Numbered from the stretch's first letter, positions 54,418 to 64,000 are shown. The stretch is 64,000 bases of DNA from Oscillospiraceae bacterium NTUH-002-81 (GCA_032620915.1 CP136052.1:1023001-1087000); one strand, 5' to 3'. Notes: a model not told the origin generated them from the sequence alone. Numbers and translations: made by a program.

Positions 54418-55452
54418 ATGGAGAGAAGAGATGGTTGTCAGATCAAGGACGACCCAATTGGCAACGCATTGCGGGCAATCGAGGGAAAGTGGAAGATACC
54501 TGTCATGTATGTTTTGTGTAAACAGAAGTCCATGCGGTACAGTGAACTGCGCAAGGCTTTGGACATCACGAACATGATGCTGACAAGTACATTGAAAGAA
54601 CTGGAAGCAGACGGTCTTGTTTCCCGGGTGCAGTATAATGAGGTGCCTCCCCGGGTGGAATATTCCGCAACGAAAAATGGCAAGCGGCTGATTCCTGCGC
54701 TGAAGGAGATCCGGATGTGGGGAGAATCACTGGAGGATGCGACCGACGGTATCCGGAAGATCCGCAGAGAATTGCCGGCGGAGGCGGGACAATCGGGAGA
54801 GGATCCGGATGGCAACTGGCGGTTCCGCCGGAACGATGGGACGCAGGTCTGCGGTACGGTGATCACGGATCCCATGACAGGAGAGAGAACCGAGCTTCCC
54901 CGCTGGGAACTGATTCACGGAGCCTGGTGGTGCTTCGGGGCAGACGGCAACCTGAAGACAGGGCTGATCTACGATCAGGCCAGACAGGGCTGGTTTTATA
55001 TGGACCGGAACAATGGCATGAAGACCGGATGGGCGCGGGTCAACGGGGAATGGCGGTATTTTGACCGTTCGGGCCCATCCACCCAGGGACGGATGGTGTC
55101 CGATACATGGATTGGCGGCTGGTATGTCAATGAAAATGGTGTCTGGGATGGCAAGAAGGAACAGGATGACCGGGAAAAGCCCGGGCATGAGGAGCAGGAT
55201 AACGGAAACGAGATTTCCCAGGAAGTTGCCTATGAGCATCCGGGGGCGGATCTTTCCGAAGCCATCAGTACGGCACGGGTTTACCGGAATATGACGCAGA
55301 AGGAACTGGCAGAACGTACAGGGATCAACCAGGCAGATGTCAGTAAGCTGGAGAAGGGAACGAGAAACCCTTCCATAGCGATTCTGAAGCGGATCGCAGA
55401 AGGACTGGATATGGAACTTTATATTCAGTTTATACCGAAGAAAAGAACATAA
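54418..55452 (+). CDS. Composite regulator: HxlR winged helix, choline-binding-type repeats, XRE HTH
   Basis: This 344-residue protein has no signal peptide or membrane helix. Residues 1-105 are an HxlR winged helix (PIGNALRAIEGKWKIPVMYV, YSELRKALDITNMML, then VPPRVEYSATKNGK). Residues about 168-246 hold four aromatic repeats of the choline/glucan-binding type: GAWWCFGADGNLKTG, QGWFYMDRNNGMKTGW, NGEWRYFDRSG and GGWYVNENGVWD. Residues about 275-340 are an XRE HTH (MTQKELAERTGINQADVSKL). Such repeats normally sit in exported wall proteins. In a cytosolic DNA-binding protein next to a BCCT and CaiB cluster, I infer they could sense a trimethylammonium ligand through an aromatic cage. Confidence 0.85.
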   Translation: MERRDGCQIKDDPIGNALRAIEGKWKIPVMYVLCKQKSMRYSELRKALDITNMMLTSTLKELEADGLVSRVQYNEVPPRVEYSATKNGKRLIPALKEIRMWGESLEDATDGIRKIRRELPAEAGQSGEDPDGNWRFRRNDGTQVCGTVITDPMTGERTELPRWELIHGAWWCFGADGNLKTGLIYDQARQGWFYMDRNNGMKTGWARVNGEWRYFDRSGPSTQGRMVSDTWIGGWYVNENGVWDGKKEQDDREKPGHEEQDNGNEISQEVAYEHPGADLSEAISTARVYRNMTQKELAERTGINQADVSKLEKGTRNPSIAILKRIAEGLDMELYIQFIPKKRT

Positions 55453-55460
55453 TATTTAAA

Positions 55461-55508
55461 CAAAAGAGACTATTCGGCTGATACGGGTCTGAAATGTCTC
55501 TTTTTTCT
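55461..55508 (+). terminator. Terminator after composite regulator gene
   Basis: AAAGAGAC pairs with GTCTCTTT across a 24-base loop, followed by a T6 run. Confidence 0.75.
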
Positions 55509-55936
55509 TACGTTCACATACAATTTCAGATACCCAAAACATGGTAAAAGTGCCAAAAATCAATAACTTTTTTTCTGGAAAAGGAGGAAAAATAAGCATC
55601 AATATATGGCAAAAAAAGAAAAATACCAAGTCAGAAAAATTCAGGGAAACGGGCATATGCATAAAAACAAGACATGGTATGAAAAACTGACTTTTGCGTG
55701 TTTATGCGTCTTTGACAACCGGTAAAAATGGGAAATAGCATATATGGCATAAAAGCCAATTTAAAAAACGTAAGAAGAAATCTAATTGTTAAAAATGCAC
55801 AAATCCTGCGCCAAACTATGGTTATATTGCATAAAAAAAAGCTTGCTTTTTACGCAGATTTTTGTATAATGAAAACAGGTCGAAGATGAGGCGATCGAAA
55901 AACAAAAAATATCTCAAAGAAAGGGAGCGTTTTACT
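55509..55936 (+). other. Long A+T-rich control region with repeated GCATAAAA-type motif
   Basis: There is no credible gene here. A motif close to TATATnGCATAAAA recurs at 55602-55616 (variant GGCAAAAAA), 55654-55666, 55739-55754 and 55822-55836, all on the same strand, with steps of about 52, 85 and 83 bases. The region ends in a promoter (TTGCTT 55843-55848, 16-base spacer, TATAAT 55865-55870). It may be an array of binding sites for the adjacent composite regulator. Confidence 0.5.
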
Positions 55937-57115
55937 ATGGATTTTAAGTTAAGCAAAGAGCATCGCGCATTATCAGAGAAAGCAAGAGAGTTTACCGAGC
56001 AGGTATTATTCCCTTACGAAATGGAATGTGAAGAGAACAACGGTCTGACTCCGGAGTCTCACAAAGCAATTACTGAGCAGGTTATGTCCTGGGGATTCAA
56101 TGCAACCAACCACACCAAAGAGCATGGTGGAGCAGGCTTCACATTATTTGAGCAGGCACTGGCTTCCGAGCAGTTCGGTATGGTTACCGGCGCTATCTGG
56201 GATGCAGTTCCGCAGCCGTCTTTCCCGATGAAATTCGGTACCCAGGAGCAGATCGACGAGTATCTGATTCCTTCCTGTCAGTGCAAACGCCGTGATGCTT
56301 ATGCAATCACAGAGGCTGATGCAGGTTCTGACCCGACAGAGTGCCAGACCACATCCGTAAAATGCGATGGCGGTTACAAGATCAACGGTGAGAAATGGTA
56401 CGTTACAGTTGGTAACATCGCTGACTTCATTCTTGTACATACACACCTTGACGGAGATCCGAACAAGGCTACCGTATTCTTCGTAGAGAAGGATGCACCG
56501 GGCGTTAGCGTTAAGCGTACACCTGAGTTCACACATCACTTCGCATTCAAACATCCTGAGTTCCTGTTTGAGGACGTTGTAGTTGATGAGTCCAAGATCC
56601 TGAAGGGAATCGGCGAAGGCTTCACAATGACCAAAGACTGGTTCGTTGAGGCTAGACTTGGTATCGCAGCTCGTTGCGTAGGCGGAGCTGAGCGTGTACT
56701 GAAGGTTGCTAATGAGTGGGCAGCTGAGCGTGTACAGGGTGGCCATGTAATCAGAGATTACCAGGTAATCGAGCATATGCTGGTTGATATGACCATGGAT
56801 ATCATGGCAGCTAAGAGCTTACTGTACAGAGTATGCTGGGAGATCTCCGGCGATATGGATCGTAAGCTGAAACATGCAAGAGCATCGGCTATCAAGCTGT
56901 GGTGCTCCGAGATGGTTAACAGAGTAACTGATAAGGGCGTTCAGATCCTTGGCGGACGTGGATACATGAGAGAGAATCCGGTTGAGCGTCTGTGGAGAGA
57001 CCAGAGAGTTGACCGTATCTGGGAGGGAACATCCGAGATTCAGAGAAACGTTATCGGCGGCATGATCAAGAAACGTGGTACCGAGCTTTACACAGGTTGG
57101 GATTACGAGAAATAA
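55937..57115 (+). CDS. Acyl-CoA dehydrogenase, crotonobetainyl-CoA reductase-like
   Basis: This 392-residue FAD enzyme of the acyl-CoA dehydrogenase family has the N-terminal LSKEHRALSEKAREFTEQ, the FAD-binding YAITEADAGSDPTE, the middle-domain KINGEKWYVTVGN, and the C-terminal QILGGRGYMRENPVERLWRD with catalytic-Glu region RIWEGTSEIQR. It would oxidise a CoA ester or, in the reverse direction, reduce an enoyl-CoA such as crotonobetainyl-CoA. GGGAG precedes ATG 55937. Codon use is strongly biased towards frequent codons, indicating high expression. No ETF genes are nearby, so the electron partner is elsewhere, possibly via the ferredoxin at 59590. Confidence 0.85.
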   Translation: MDFKLSKEHRALSEKAREFTEQVLFPYEMECEENNGLTPESHKAITEQVMSWGFNATNHTKEHGGAGFTLFEQALASEQFGMVTGAIWDAVPQPSFPMKFGTQEQIDEYLIPSCQCKRRDAYAITEADAGSDPTECQTTSVKCDGGYKINGEKWYVTVGNIADFILVHTHLDGDPNKATVFFVEKDAPGVSVKRTPEFTHHFAFKHPEFLFEDVVVDESKILKGIGEGFTMTKDWFVEARLGIAARCVGGAERVLKVANEWAAERVQGGHVIRDYQVIEHMLVDMTMDIMAAKSLLYRVCWEISGDMDRKLKHARASAIKLWCSEMVNRVTDKGVQILGGRGYMRENPVERLWRDQRVDRIWEGTSEIQRNVIGGMIKKRGTELYTGWDYEK

Positions 57116-57176
57116 GTAGCGGCAAAAATGACAAAATACCGTGGAGCTTGACTCTCACAGTAACAGGAGGATTAGT

Positions 57177-58355
57177 ATGTTGCCATTAGAAGGAATTCGA
57201 GTTCTTGATTTAACAACACTTTCCGGCTACTGCGGGATGGAACTGGCTGATTACGGAGCAGAGGTCATTAAGGTGGAGGCCCCGGGTACCGGGGATCCGC
57301 TCAGAGAACTGGCACCATTGAAAGATGGTGCCAGTCCTCACCATACATTCCGGGATCGCGGAAAGAAGAGTATTACGCTTGATCTCGAGAAGCCGGAGGG
57401 AAAGGAAATTTTCAAAAAGCTCGTGGCTACGGCCGATGCGGTTATTGAGAACTTTCCTCCCGGTACAATGGAAGACCTCGGCCTGGGATATGAAGAATTA
57501 TCAGCAATTAAGCCATCCCTTGTCTATGGACGAACTTCTGCGTATGGTTCTGTCGGAAAAGAAACCAGTACACCACAGAACGATTTAATTGCTCAGGCGA
57601 AGAGCGCTGTAATGCATTTTACAGGATTTCCCGAAAATCCGCCTACAAGAATTGGATTTTCTATGTCTGAACGTTATGCGGCCAGCTTCCTTGCGTCTGC
57701 TGTTTGCATAGCGATTTTTTATGCCAAAAAAACAGGGGAAGGGCAGATTGTAGAGACGACCTTATGCGGATCTGCGATTGCTGTTTCCGAAGATAAGGTA
57801 ATTACCTACGGAGCAGAGCATGAGGATCCGATGAGAACCGGAAATGCTCATCCGCTGATCAATCCATATGACATCTTAAAGTGCAGCAATGGATATGTGG
57901 CTATGGGAATCTCTTCCGATGCACAGTGGACAAAGTTCTGTAAAGCATTTAACGTGCCGGAATGGGATGTGGAAGAAAAATATTGTTCTAATCTGGTCAG
58001 AGGATACCATTACTTTGGTGACCTCAGAGATAAATTAGAAGATCTGTTTTCCAAATATACGATGCAGGAGATTGCAGCTATCTGTGATGAAGCACTGATT
58101 CCGGGAACCATGTGCAGTACCACCAAAGAGGCGCTGCAGGAACCGCAGCTGCTGGTGAGAAACATGGTAGTTTCCCTGGAAGACGATGCTCTTGGACAGC
58201 TGGAGATGCCCGGAAAACCGGTGAAATTCTGTGGCGTTGAGGAAGAACCTCTGGTGAAGGCACCTGCTGTCGGTGAACATAATGAACAGATTTACAAGGC
58301 TCTGGCAATGGACGATGCCGAGCTTCGGACACTCAGAGATAAAGGCATCATTTAA
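57177..58355 (+). CDS. Class III CoA-transferase (CaiB/BaiF), catalytic Asp replaced
   Basis: This 392-residue class III CoA-transferase carries the family blocks LEGIRVLDLTTLSGYCG, MELADYGAEVIKVEAPGTGD, ENFPPGTMEDLGLGYEEL and IPGTMCSTTKEAL. The segment that should end in the catalytic aspartate reads VETTLCGSA, with Gly at residue 198 where the neighbour (58372) has Asp in VDIAMLDCA. So this copy may be inactive alone and act as a partner subunit, or on a different substrate. GGAGG precedes the ATG. Gap to the neighbour is 16 bases, so they are co-transcribed. Confidence 0.8.
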   Translation: MLPLEGIRVLDLTTLSGYCGMELADYGAEVIKVEAPGTGDPLRELAPLKDGASPHHTFRDRGKKSITLDLEKPEGKEIFKKLVATADAVIENFPPGTMEDLGLGYEELSAIKPSLVYGRTSAYGSVGKETSTPQNDLIAQAKSAVMHFTGFPENPPTRIGFSMSERYAASFLASAVCIAIFYAKKTGEGQIVETTLCGSAIAVSEDKVITYGAEHEDPMRTGNAHPLINPYDILKCSNGYVAMGISSDAQWTKFCKAFNVPEWDVEEKYCSNLVRGYHYFGDLRDKLEDLFSKYTMQEIAAICDEALIPGTMCSTTKEALQEPQLLVRNMVVSLEDDALGQLEMPGKPVKFCGVEEEPLVKAPAVGEHNEQIYKALAMDDAELRTLRDKGII

Positions 58356-58371
58356 AGAAGGAGAGCAGGAT

Positions 58372-59575
58372 ATGAAGAAAAAGACCTCTTGAGGGAATTA
58401 AAGTTCTTGATTTTTCCCAGGTATTATCTGCGCCGTTCTGTGGCATGATGCTTGCGGACATGGGCGCGGAAGTGATTAAAGTAGAGCGGCCGGGCGCAGG
58501 AGATATCTCGCGCGAGTATGGTCCTTATGTAAATGATATCAGTTTGTATTTCTGCCAGTATAACAGAGGTAAAAAGGGTATCGCCATCGATATGCGTTCA
58601 GAAGAAGGCAAAAAAGTTGTCCTGGATCTTGTATCGAAAGTTGACGTTGTAGTAGAAAACTTCAAGGCAGGGACGCTTGAAAAGCTGGGCATCGGTTATG
58701 ACGAGATGATCAAAGTGAATCCGGGACTGATCTACGGGTCCATTTCCGGTTTCGGAACCTATGGTCCTTTGTCACACCTGCCCTGTATGGATATCATCGC
58801 GGCAGCGCGAAGCGGACTGGTGGCACAGTCCGGGCAGGCAGCAGATGCACCGATCAAACCTGGATTTTCCATGTGCGATACATGGGCAGGACTGCAGCTT
58901 TTCAGGGGACTTTCCATGGCCCTTCTGTACAAACAGAAAACAGGAAAAGGTCTCCGTGTGGATATTGCCATGCTTGACTGTGCATTCTATATGTGTGAAG
59001 CACCGGTACTGGAGCATTCCGTTACAGGAGAATTCACACCGAGAACCGGCAATCACCATGCATGGTATGCACCTTACGGCGAGTTTAAGGCACTGGATGG
59101 AAACGTGGTTCTTGCGATCACAAGAGAGCCGGAATGGGAAGCACTCTGCCTTGCGCTTGGAAGAAGCGATCTTCTGGTAGACCAGAGATTTGCGGACAAT
59201 GTGCTTCGTGTCGCACACAGAGAAGAGCTGATTGAGGAACTGGAGAAAACAACAGCTGCGATGGAACGGTATGAACTGGAAAAGAGACTGCGTGGCGTTG
59301 GTGTGCCGGCAGCTGCAGTACAGTCGCTGGCTGAGTTTGACAGCAATCCGCAGACCAGGGATCTGAAGGTGATCTTGCAGGTTGATCAGCCGGGCGTGGG
59401 TGAATATACAGTTACCAATACACCGATTCTGTTCAGCAAAACACCGGTGGATCCGAATGCGCCTGCAGCAGGACATCCGGGTGCTCATACTCTGGAAATT
59501 CTTGGTGGGCTCGGCTACAGCCAGAGCGAGATTGACAGCCTGATCGGAAGCGGCGCTGTGCACCAGGCTGTTTGA
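58372..59575 (+). CDS. Class III CoA-transferase (CaiB/BaiF), single-base frameshift at start
   Basis: About 400 residues are expected. From ATG 58372 (AAGGAG eight bases before) the written frame meets a stop after KKKTS. Dropping one A of the A5 run at 58378-58382 gives KKRPLEGIKVLDFSQ joined to SAPFCGMMLADMGAEVI and the full enzyme, with ENFKAGTLEKLGIGYDEM and the catalytic Asp at about residue 202 in VDIAMLDCAF. CoA would be moved between carnitine-type acids or their products. Downstream start codons in frame would remove the CoA-binding N-terminus, so they are unlikely. Sequence near GTGVPAAAVQSL-type end is normal for the family. Confidence 0.8.
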
Positions 59576-59589
59576 AAGGACTTGTAATA

Positions 59590-59859
59590 GTGCAATTAAT
59601 TTCTGCTGATATAGAAAAGTGTGTCAAGTGCAATAACTGTTCGGAAATCTGCCCGATGAGAGTCATCGGAATCGGAGAAGACGGGTATCCGATGGCCATG
59701 CGTGATGCGTATAAGATCTGCATTAACTGCGGATACTGCGTGGATGTATGTGCCGTCGGTGCACTGAAACACCGGGTAAGAAAACGTTCTTTGAATTCCG
59801 GACCAGCGCTTCGAAGACTGAAGAAGATCAGAGCAAACAGAGAGAAACGGAGAAAATAG
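59590..59859 (+). CDS. 2[4Fe-4S] ferredoxin-like protein
   Basis: This 89-residue protein has two 4Fe-4S motifs, CVKCNNCSEICP and CINCGYCVDVC, followed by a basic tail (RRLKKIRANREKRRK). GTG 59590 is chosen because AAGGA lies nine bases upstream; an in-frame TTG at 59572 lies in the end of the CoA-transferase gene. It could pass electrons to or from the acyl-CoA dehydrogenase, as FixX-type ferredoxins do in carnitine clusters, though FixX is different in cysteine pattern. The next gene begins six bases later. Confidence 0.85.
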   Translation: MQLISADIEKCVKCNNCSEICPMRVIGIGEDGYPMAMRDAYKICINCGYCVDVCAVGALKHRVRKRSLNSGPALRRLKKIRANREKRRK

Positions 59860-59864
59860 TAATT

Positions 59865-60281
59865 ATGAGAAGTGAGTGTATTTTCTTCTGCCCTGTACGT
59901 GTCCGTTATGGGGAAGTGGATCAACAGGGAATTGTTTACAATGGGAATTATGTGGTGTACACAGATTTGGCTTTCGAAGAATTTTTCCGGTCAAAGGGAT
60001 ACCCGTACCGGGTGCTTGCAGAGCAGTACGGTTCAGAGGTATGCCATAAGAAATCAACGTATGAATTTGTTTCAAGTGCATATGAAGGAGACCTTCTGGA
60101 AGTCGGCATCAGTGACATAAAGGTCGGCAACAGAAGTATCACGATTACATTTGAAATTTATCGGGAAGGTGAGGACGATCTGATCCTCCGCTGTGAAAGT
60201 GTCTATGTGGGGTATGACAAGGAGAAGAGGGTCAGTCGTCCGATTACAGATCTGATGAGGAGGCTTCTGGAAGTTTCCTGA
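59865..60281 (+). CDS. 4-hydroxybenzoyl-CoA-thioesterase-like acyl-CoA thioesterase
   Basis: This 138-residue hotdog-fold protein belongs to the YbgC/FadM-type thioesterases. The catalytic region RVRYGEVDQQGIVYNGNY holds Asp and Tyr/Asn positions, and the helix has TDLAFEEFFRSKGYPYRVL. It would release CoA from an acyl-CoA of the pathway. ATG 59865 follows ACGGAG. An open frame upstream of this start lies inside the ferredoxin gene and is not used. Confidence 0.85.
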   Translation: MRSECIFFCPVRVRYGEVDQQGIVYNGNYVVYTDLAFEEFFRSKGYPYRVLAEQYGSEVCHKKSTYEFVSSAYEGDLLEVGISDIKVGNRSITITFEIYREGEDDLILRCESVYVGYDKEKRVSRPITDLMRRLLEVS

Positions 60282-60316
60282 GAAGACAAAAACTGAATAA
60301 GGGGGCAAGAATTAGG

Positions 60317-61966
60317 ATGGAAGAAAACAAAAAGAAAAAAGACCATTCTGACGTGGAGGTAGGTTTGATTATAGCCAGCGTGGCCGTGCTTGCAGTGTTC
60401 ATTATTTTTATGGTATTGAACCCTACATCCACCCTGAATGGGATCAGCTCTTTCTTTAACATGATGATTTCCGGTCTTGGGCCGGCATTCGAAGTGGTTT
60501 CAGTCGTGGTATTTGTATGCGCACTGGTGCTTGGCTTTGGAAAATATGGCAATGTGCGGCTGGGAAACTGTAAACCGCAGTATTCCAATTTCAGCTATTT
60601 TGCTATGATGTTGCTGGCATCCCTGGCAAGTGCAGCGCTGTATTGGTCCTTTACCGAATGGGCATATTATTATCAGTCTCCCGGTATCGGTATCGTTCCG
60701 GAGAGCCTGGAGGCAATGGAATCCTCTCTTGGTTACCAGTTCTTCCACTGGGGCATTGTCAACCAGTCCATGTACACGATCATGGGTGTGGCGATCGCTT
60801 ACGGTGTATATGTAAGAAAACTTCCTTCTTTCCAGACAAGTGCAGTTTGCTGCGCAATGATGGGTGAGAAGATCAAACCGAAGACCAAAACAGCTCTTGG
60901 TAAAGTCATCGACTTCCTCGTAATGTTTGGTATCCTTGGAGCACTCAGCTCCTCTCTTGGTCTGGCAGTTCCGCTGTCCGCAGGAGGACTGAAAGTGTTA
61001 TTCGGATGGGAGGCAACTCCTGTCGTTCAGATTGGAATTATCGTATTTATTGCGATCGTATATTCCTTCACCGCATATCTGGGAACAGAAAAAGGTATGC
61101 AGGTAATCAGTAATATTGCATCTGTTGTTTGTATTTTCTTCCTTCTCTACATGCTGATCATGGGACCGACAACCTTCACACTGAAGACCATTGTCAACTC
61201 CGTGGGACACATGATCGAGAAGCTGCCGAGAATGGCACTCTTTACCGATCCTGTATCACAGAGTGGTTTCCCGGAGGCATGGACGGTATACTTTATCGCG
61301 TTCTACCTGAACTATGTGGCAATGATGGGTATCTTTATTGCAAAGGTTTCCAAGGGAAGAACCATCCGCGAAGTGGCAATCTACACAATCTTCATTATGA
61401 CTGCCGGCGGCATGATCATCTTTGGTATCGATGGAAGCTTTGCAATGTATGAACATCTGCAGGGTTCTGCAGACGTAGTTGCTCTTGTAAACAGTGGACT
61501 CGGAGATGCGGCCATCTATCAGCTGCTGGAACTCCTGCCTCTGGGCAAGACTTTGCTGCCGTTCCTGATCCTGGTACTGGTTGTTGGTTTCGTGGCACCG
61601 TCCATGGATTCCGCATCTCTGGCTCTTGCTGAGACTGTTACCAAGAAAGGCACACCGAAAATGGCACTTCGTCTGTTCTTCTGTATTTTACTTGCAGTAA
61701 TACCGATGTCTATTATTTTGGTAGGAGCAGAGTTTACAGCGATCAAACAAATTGCTATAATTATATCAGCACCTTTCCTCGTTATATTGGCATTTGTAAC
61801 GGTGGGATTGTTCAAGTGGCTCAAGCATGACTGGGTAACCGGTGAGCTGGATGAGAACCTTGCGTTACAGGCAGAGGAAAAGAAAGCTGAAATGCTGGCA
61901 AAAGATGCACAGACAGCCGGGGCAGTTGCGGCAGAAACCTGCTCCCAGGCAGAGGCTGCAGAGTAA
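60317..61966 (+). CDS. BCCT-family transporter (betaine/carnitine/choline type)
   Basis: This 549-residue membrane transporter has 12 helices and belongs to the BCCT family. The family signature appears as YWSFTEWAYYYQSPGIG, with the trimethylammonium-binding aromatic set, followed by HWGIVNQSMYTIMGVAIAYG. The C-terminal part is rich in Ala and Glu. As last gene of a CoA-transferase and dehydrogenase cluster it is probably a carnitine, gamma-butyrobetaine or crotonobetaine carrier, possibly an antiporter like CaiT. AAGGGGGC precedes the ATG. A hairpin at 62005 ends the operon. Confidence 0.88.
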   Translation: MEENKKKKDHSDVEVGLIIASVAVLAVFIIFMVLNPTSTLNGISSFFNMMISGLGPAFEVVSVVVFVCALVLGFGKYGNVRLGNCKPQYSNFSYFAMMLLASLASAALYWSFTEWAYYYQSPGIGIVPESLEAMESSLGYQFFHWGIVNQSMYTIMGVAIAYGVYVRKLPSFQTSAVCCAMMGEKIKPKTKTALGKVIDFLVMFGILGALSSSLGLAVPLSAGGLKVLFGWEATPVVQIGIIVFIAIVYSFTAYLGTEKGMQVISNIASVVCIFFLLYMLIMGPTTFTLKTIVNSVGHMIEKLPRMALFTDPVSQSGFPEAWTVYFIAFYLNYVAMMGIFIAKVSKGRTIREVAIYTIFIMTAGGMIIFGIDGSFAMYEHLQGSADVVALVNSGLGDAAIYQLLELLPLGKTLLPFLILVLVVGFVAPSMDSASLALAETVTKKGTPKMALRLFFCILLAVIPMSIILVGAEFTAIKQIAIIISAPFLVILAFVTVGLFKWLKHDWVTGELDENLALQAEEKKAEMLAKDAQTAGAVAAETCSQAEAAE

Positions 61967-62004
61967 TCAGGCCGGTTATTAAGATATTCTCCTGATATAT
62001 GCCG

Positions 62005-62040
62005 ATTAGGTATACGTCGAAAGGCGTGTACCTATTTGGC
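62005..62040 (+). terminator. Terminator after BCCT gene
   Basis: TAGGTATACG pairs with CGTGTACCTA (10 bp, one G-U) around an 7-base loop, then TTTGG. The T run is short. Confidence 0.55.
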
Positions 62041-62043
62041 GTT

Positions 62044-62200
62044 ATAGTTTACTCGAAGATTTTTGTGGACAGATTCCATGCTTGCATGAAAATCTGGACA
62101 CATAAATCTGCGAAGGAAGCGCCATGGGATGAGCAAAACAAGCTGCGTTGCAGCGGAGAGCATTGAAAATGCGGTTTTGCGAATGGCGCGGGTAAACTGT
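62044..62200 (-). repeat. Dispersed palindromic element, copy B
   Basis: The reverse complement of copy A (46491-46648), 157 bases, with terminal repeats ATAGTTTAC/GTAAACTGT. Conserved islands include GCGCCATTCGCAAAACCGCA and TGCTCTCCGCTGC. It lies between the BCCT terminator and groEL and contains no gene. Confidence 0.7.
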
Positions 62201-62247
62201 AATTGTCTGGTATGATAGGAGAAAATAACAAAAACAGGAAGAGGTAG

Positions 62248-63871
<1,624 letters not shown>

Positions 63872-63892
63872 TCGAACTTACGGAGGGGATTT

Positions 63893-64000
63893 ATGAAAAG
63901 AGATAAAAAATATTTTTCCGGGCTTGCCGCACTGTTTCTAGCAGCTGCCAGCTGGGGCTCTGGACACGCATTTGTAACTTCTAATCTGGGTGTCTTCTCT
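63893..64000 (+). CDS. EamA/DMT-like transporter, N-terminal fragment
   Basis: The first 36 codons are in the window, from ATG 63893 after GGAGGGG. They read KRDKKYFSGLAALFLAAASWGSGHAFV, a first helix with the WGS motif at its end that is common in EamA drug/metabolite transporters. The rest is beyond the right edge. Confidence 0.55.
   Translation, partial: MKRDKKYFSGLAALFLAAASWGSGHAFVTSNLGVFS

Overview
The window looks like a chromosome segment of a gut-type Lachnospiraceae (Clostridia, Firmicutes). This is inferred from roughly 50-55% G+C, strong AGGAGG ribosome-binding sites, near-consensus TTGACA/TATAAT promoters, the B. subtilis-type pyrK-pyrD pair, and small membrane proteins and a radA neighbourhood of a kind seen in that family. 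No rRNA, tRNA, transposase, prophage or CRISPR array was seen.

Layout. 1-9 kb: end of a possible vWA protein, a GGDEF/histidine kinase/receiver hybrid sensor, mgtE behind a structured leader, a nitroreductase fusion, a metallophosphoesterase lipoprotein and a TPR lipoprotein. 9-20.5 kb: hflX, the pyrimidine run pyrF-pyrK-pyrD-pyrE, small membrane proteins, a frameshifted M29-like aminopeptidase and purE-purM-purN-purD. 20.5-27.6 kb: a TRAP transporter with an Asp/Glu racemase-like protein, then an NSS symporter with a 31-residue partner and a LacI-type regulator. Both transporter units share the same promoter plus operator design, so they are probably one regulon. 27.6-28.3 kb: an A+T-rich type III toxin-antitoxin module (RNA repeats, terminator, ToxN/CptN-like toxin). 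28.5-31.2 kb: rho with a long disordered insert, and a YoaK-like protein.

31.3-46.4 kb is an accessory carbon-catabolism region. It holds three EutH-like permeases, an IlvD/Edd sugar-acid dehydratase, a 4-OT tautomerase, an AraC regulator, two paralogous TIM-barrel-like proteins of unknown function, a DHDPS/KDG-aldolase-family lyase, small redox and cupin proteins, an FGGY kinase and an L-fucose-isomerase-like protein. Together these suggest an isomerase-kinase-aldolase route plus a dehydratase-aldolase route for an unidentified sugar or sugar acid.

46.8-54.2 kb: an SH3 membrane protein with an acidic repeat tail, a GntR regulator, clpC, a conserved hypothetical and radA. 54.4-62 kb: a regulator combining an HxlR winged helix, choline-binding-type repeats and an XRE helix-turn-helix. 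It lies directly upstream of an acyl-CoA dehydrogenase, two class III CoA-transferases, a ferredoxin, a thioesterase and a BCCT transporter, which is the gene content expected for carnitine/gamma-butyrobetaine-type metabolism. The window ends with a groEL homologue and the start of an EamA-like transporter.

A recurring anomaly is that six otherwise intact genes or gene junctions carry what reads as exactly one extra base in an A5, A7 or G5 run (aminopeptidase, dctQ/dctM, YoaK, clpC, second CaiB, groEL). The reading frames given here account for that.
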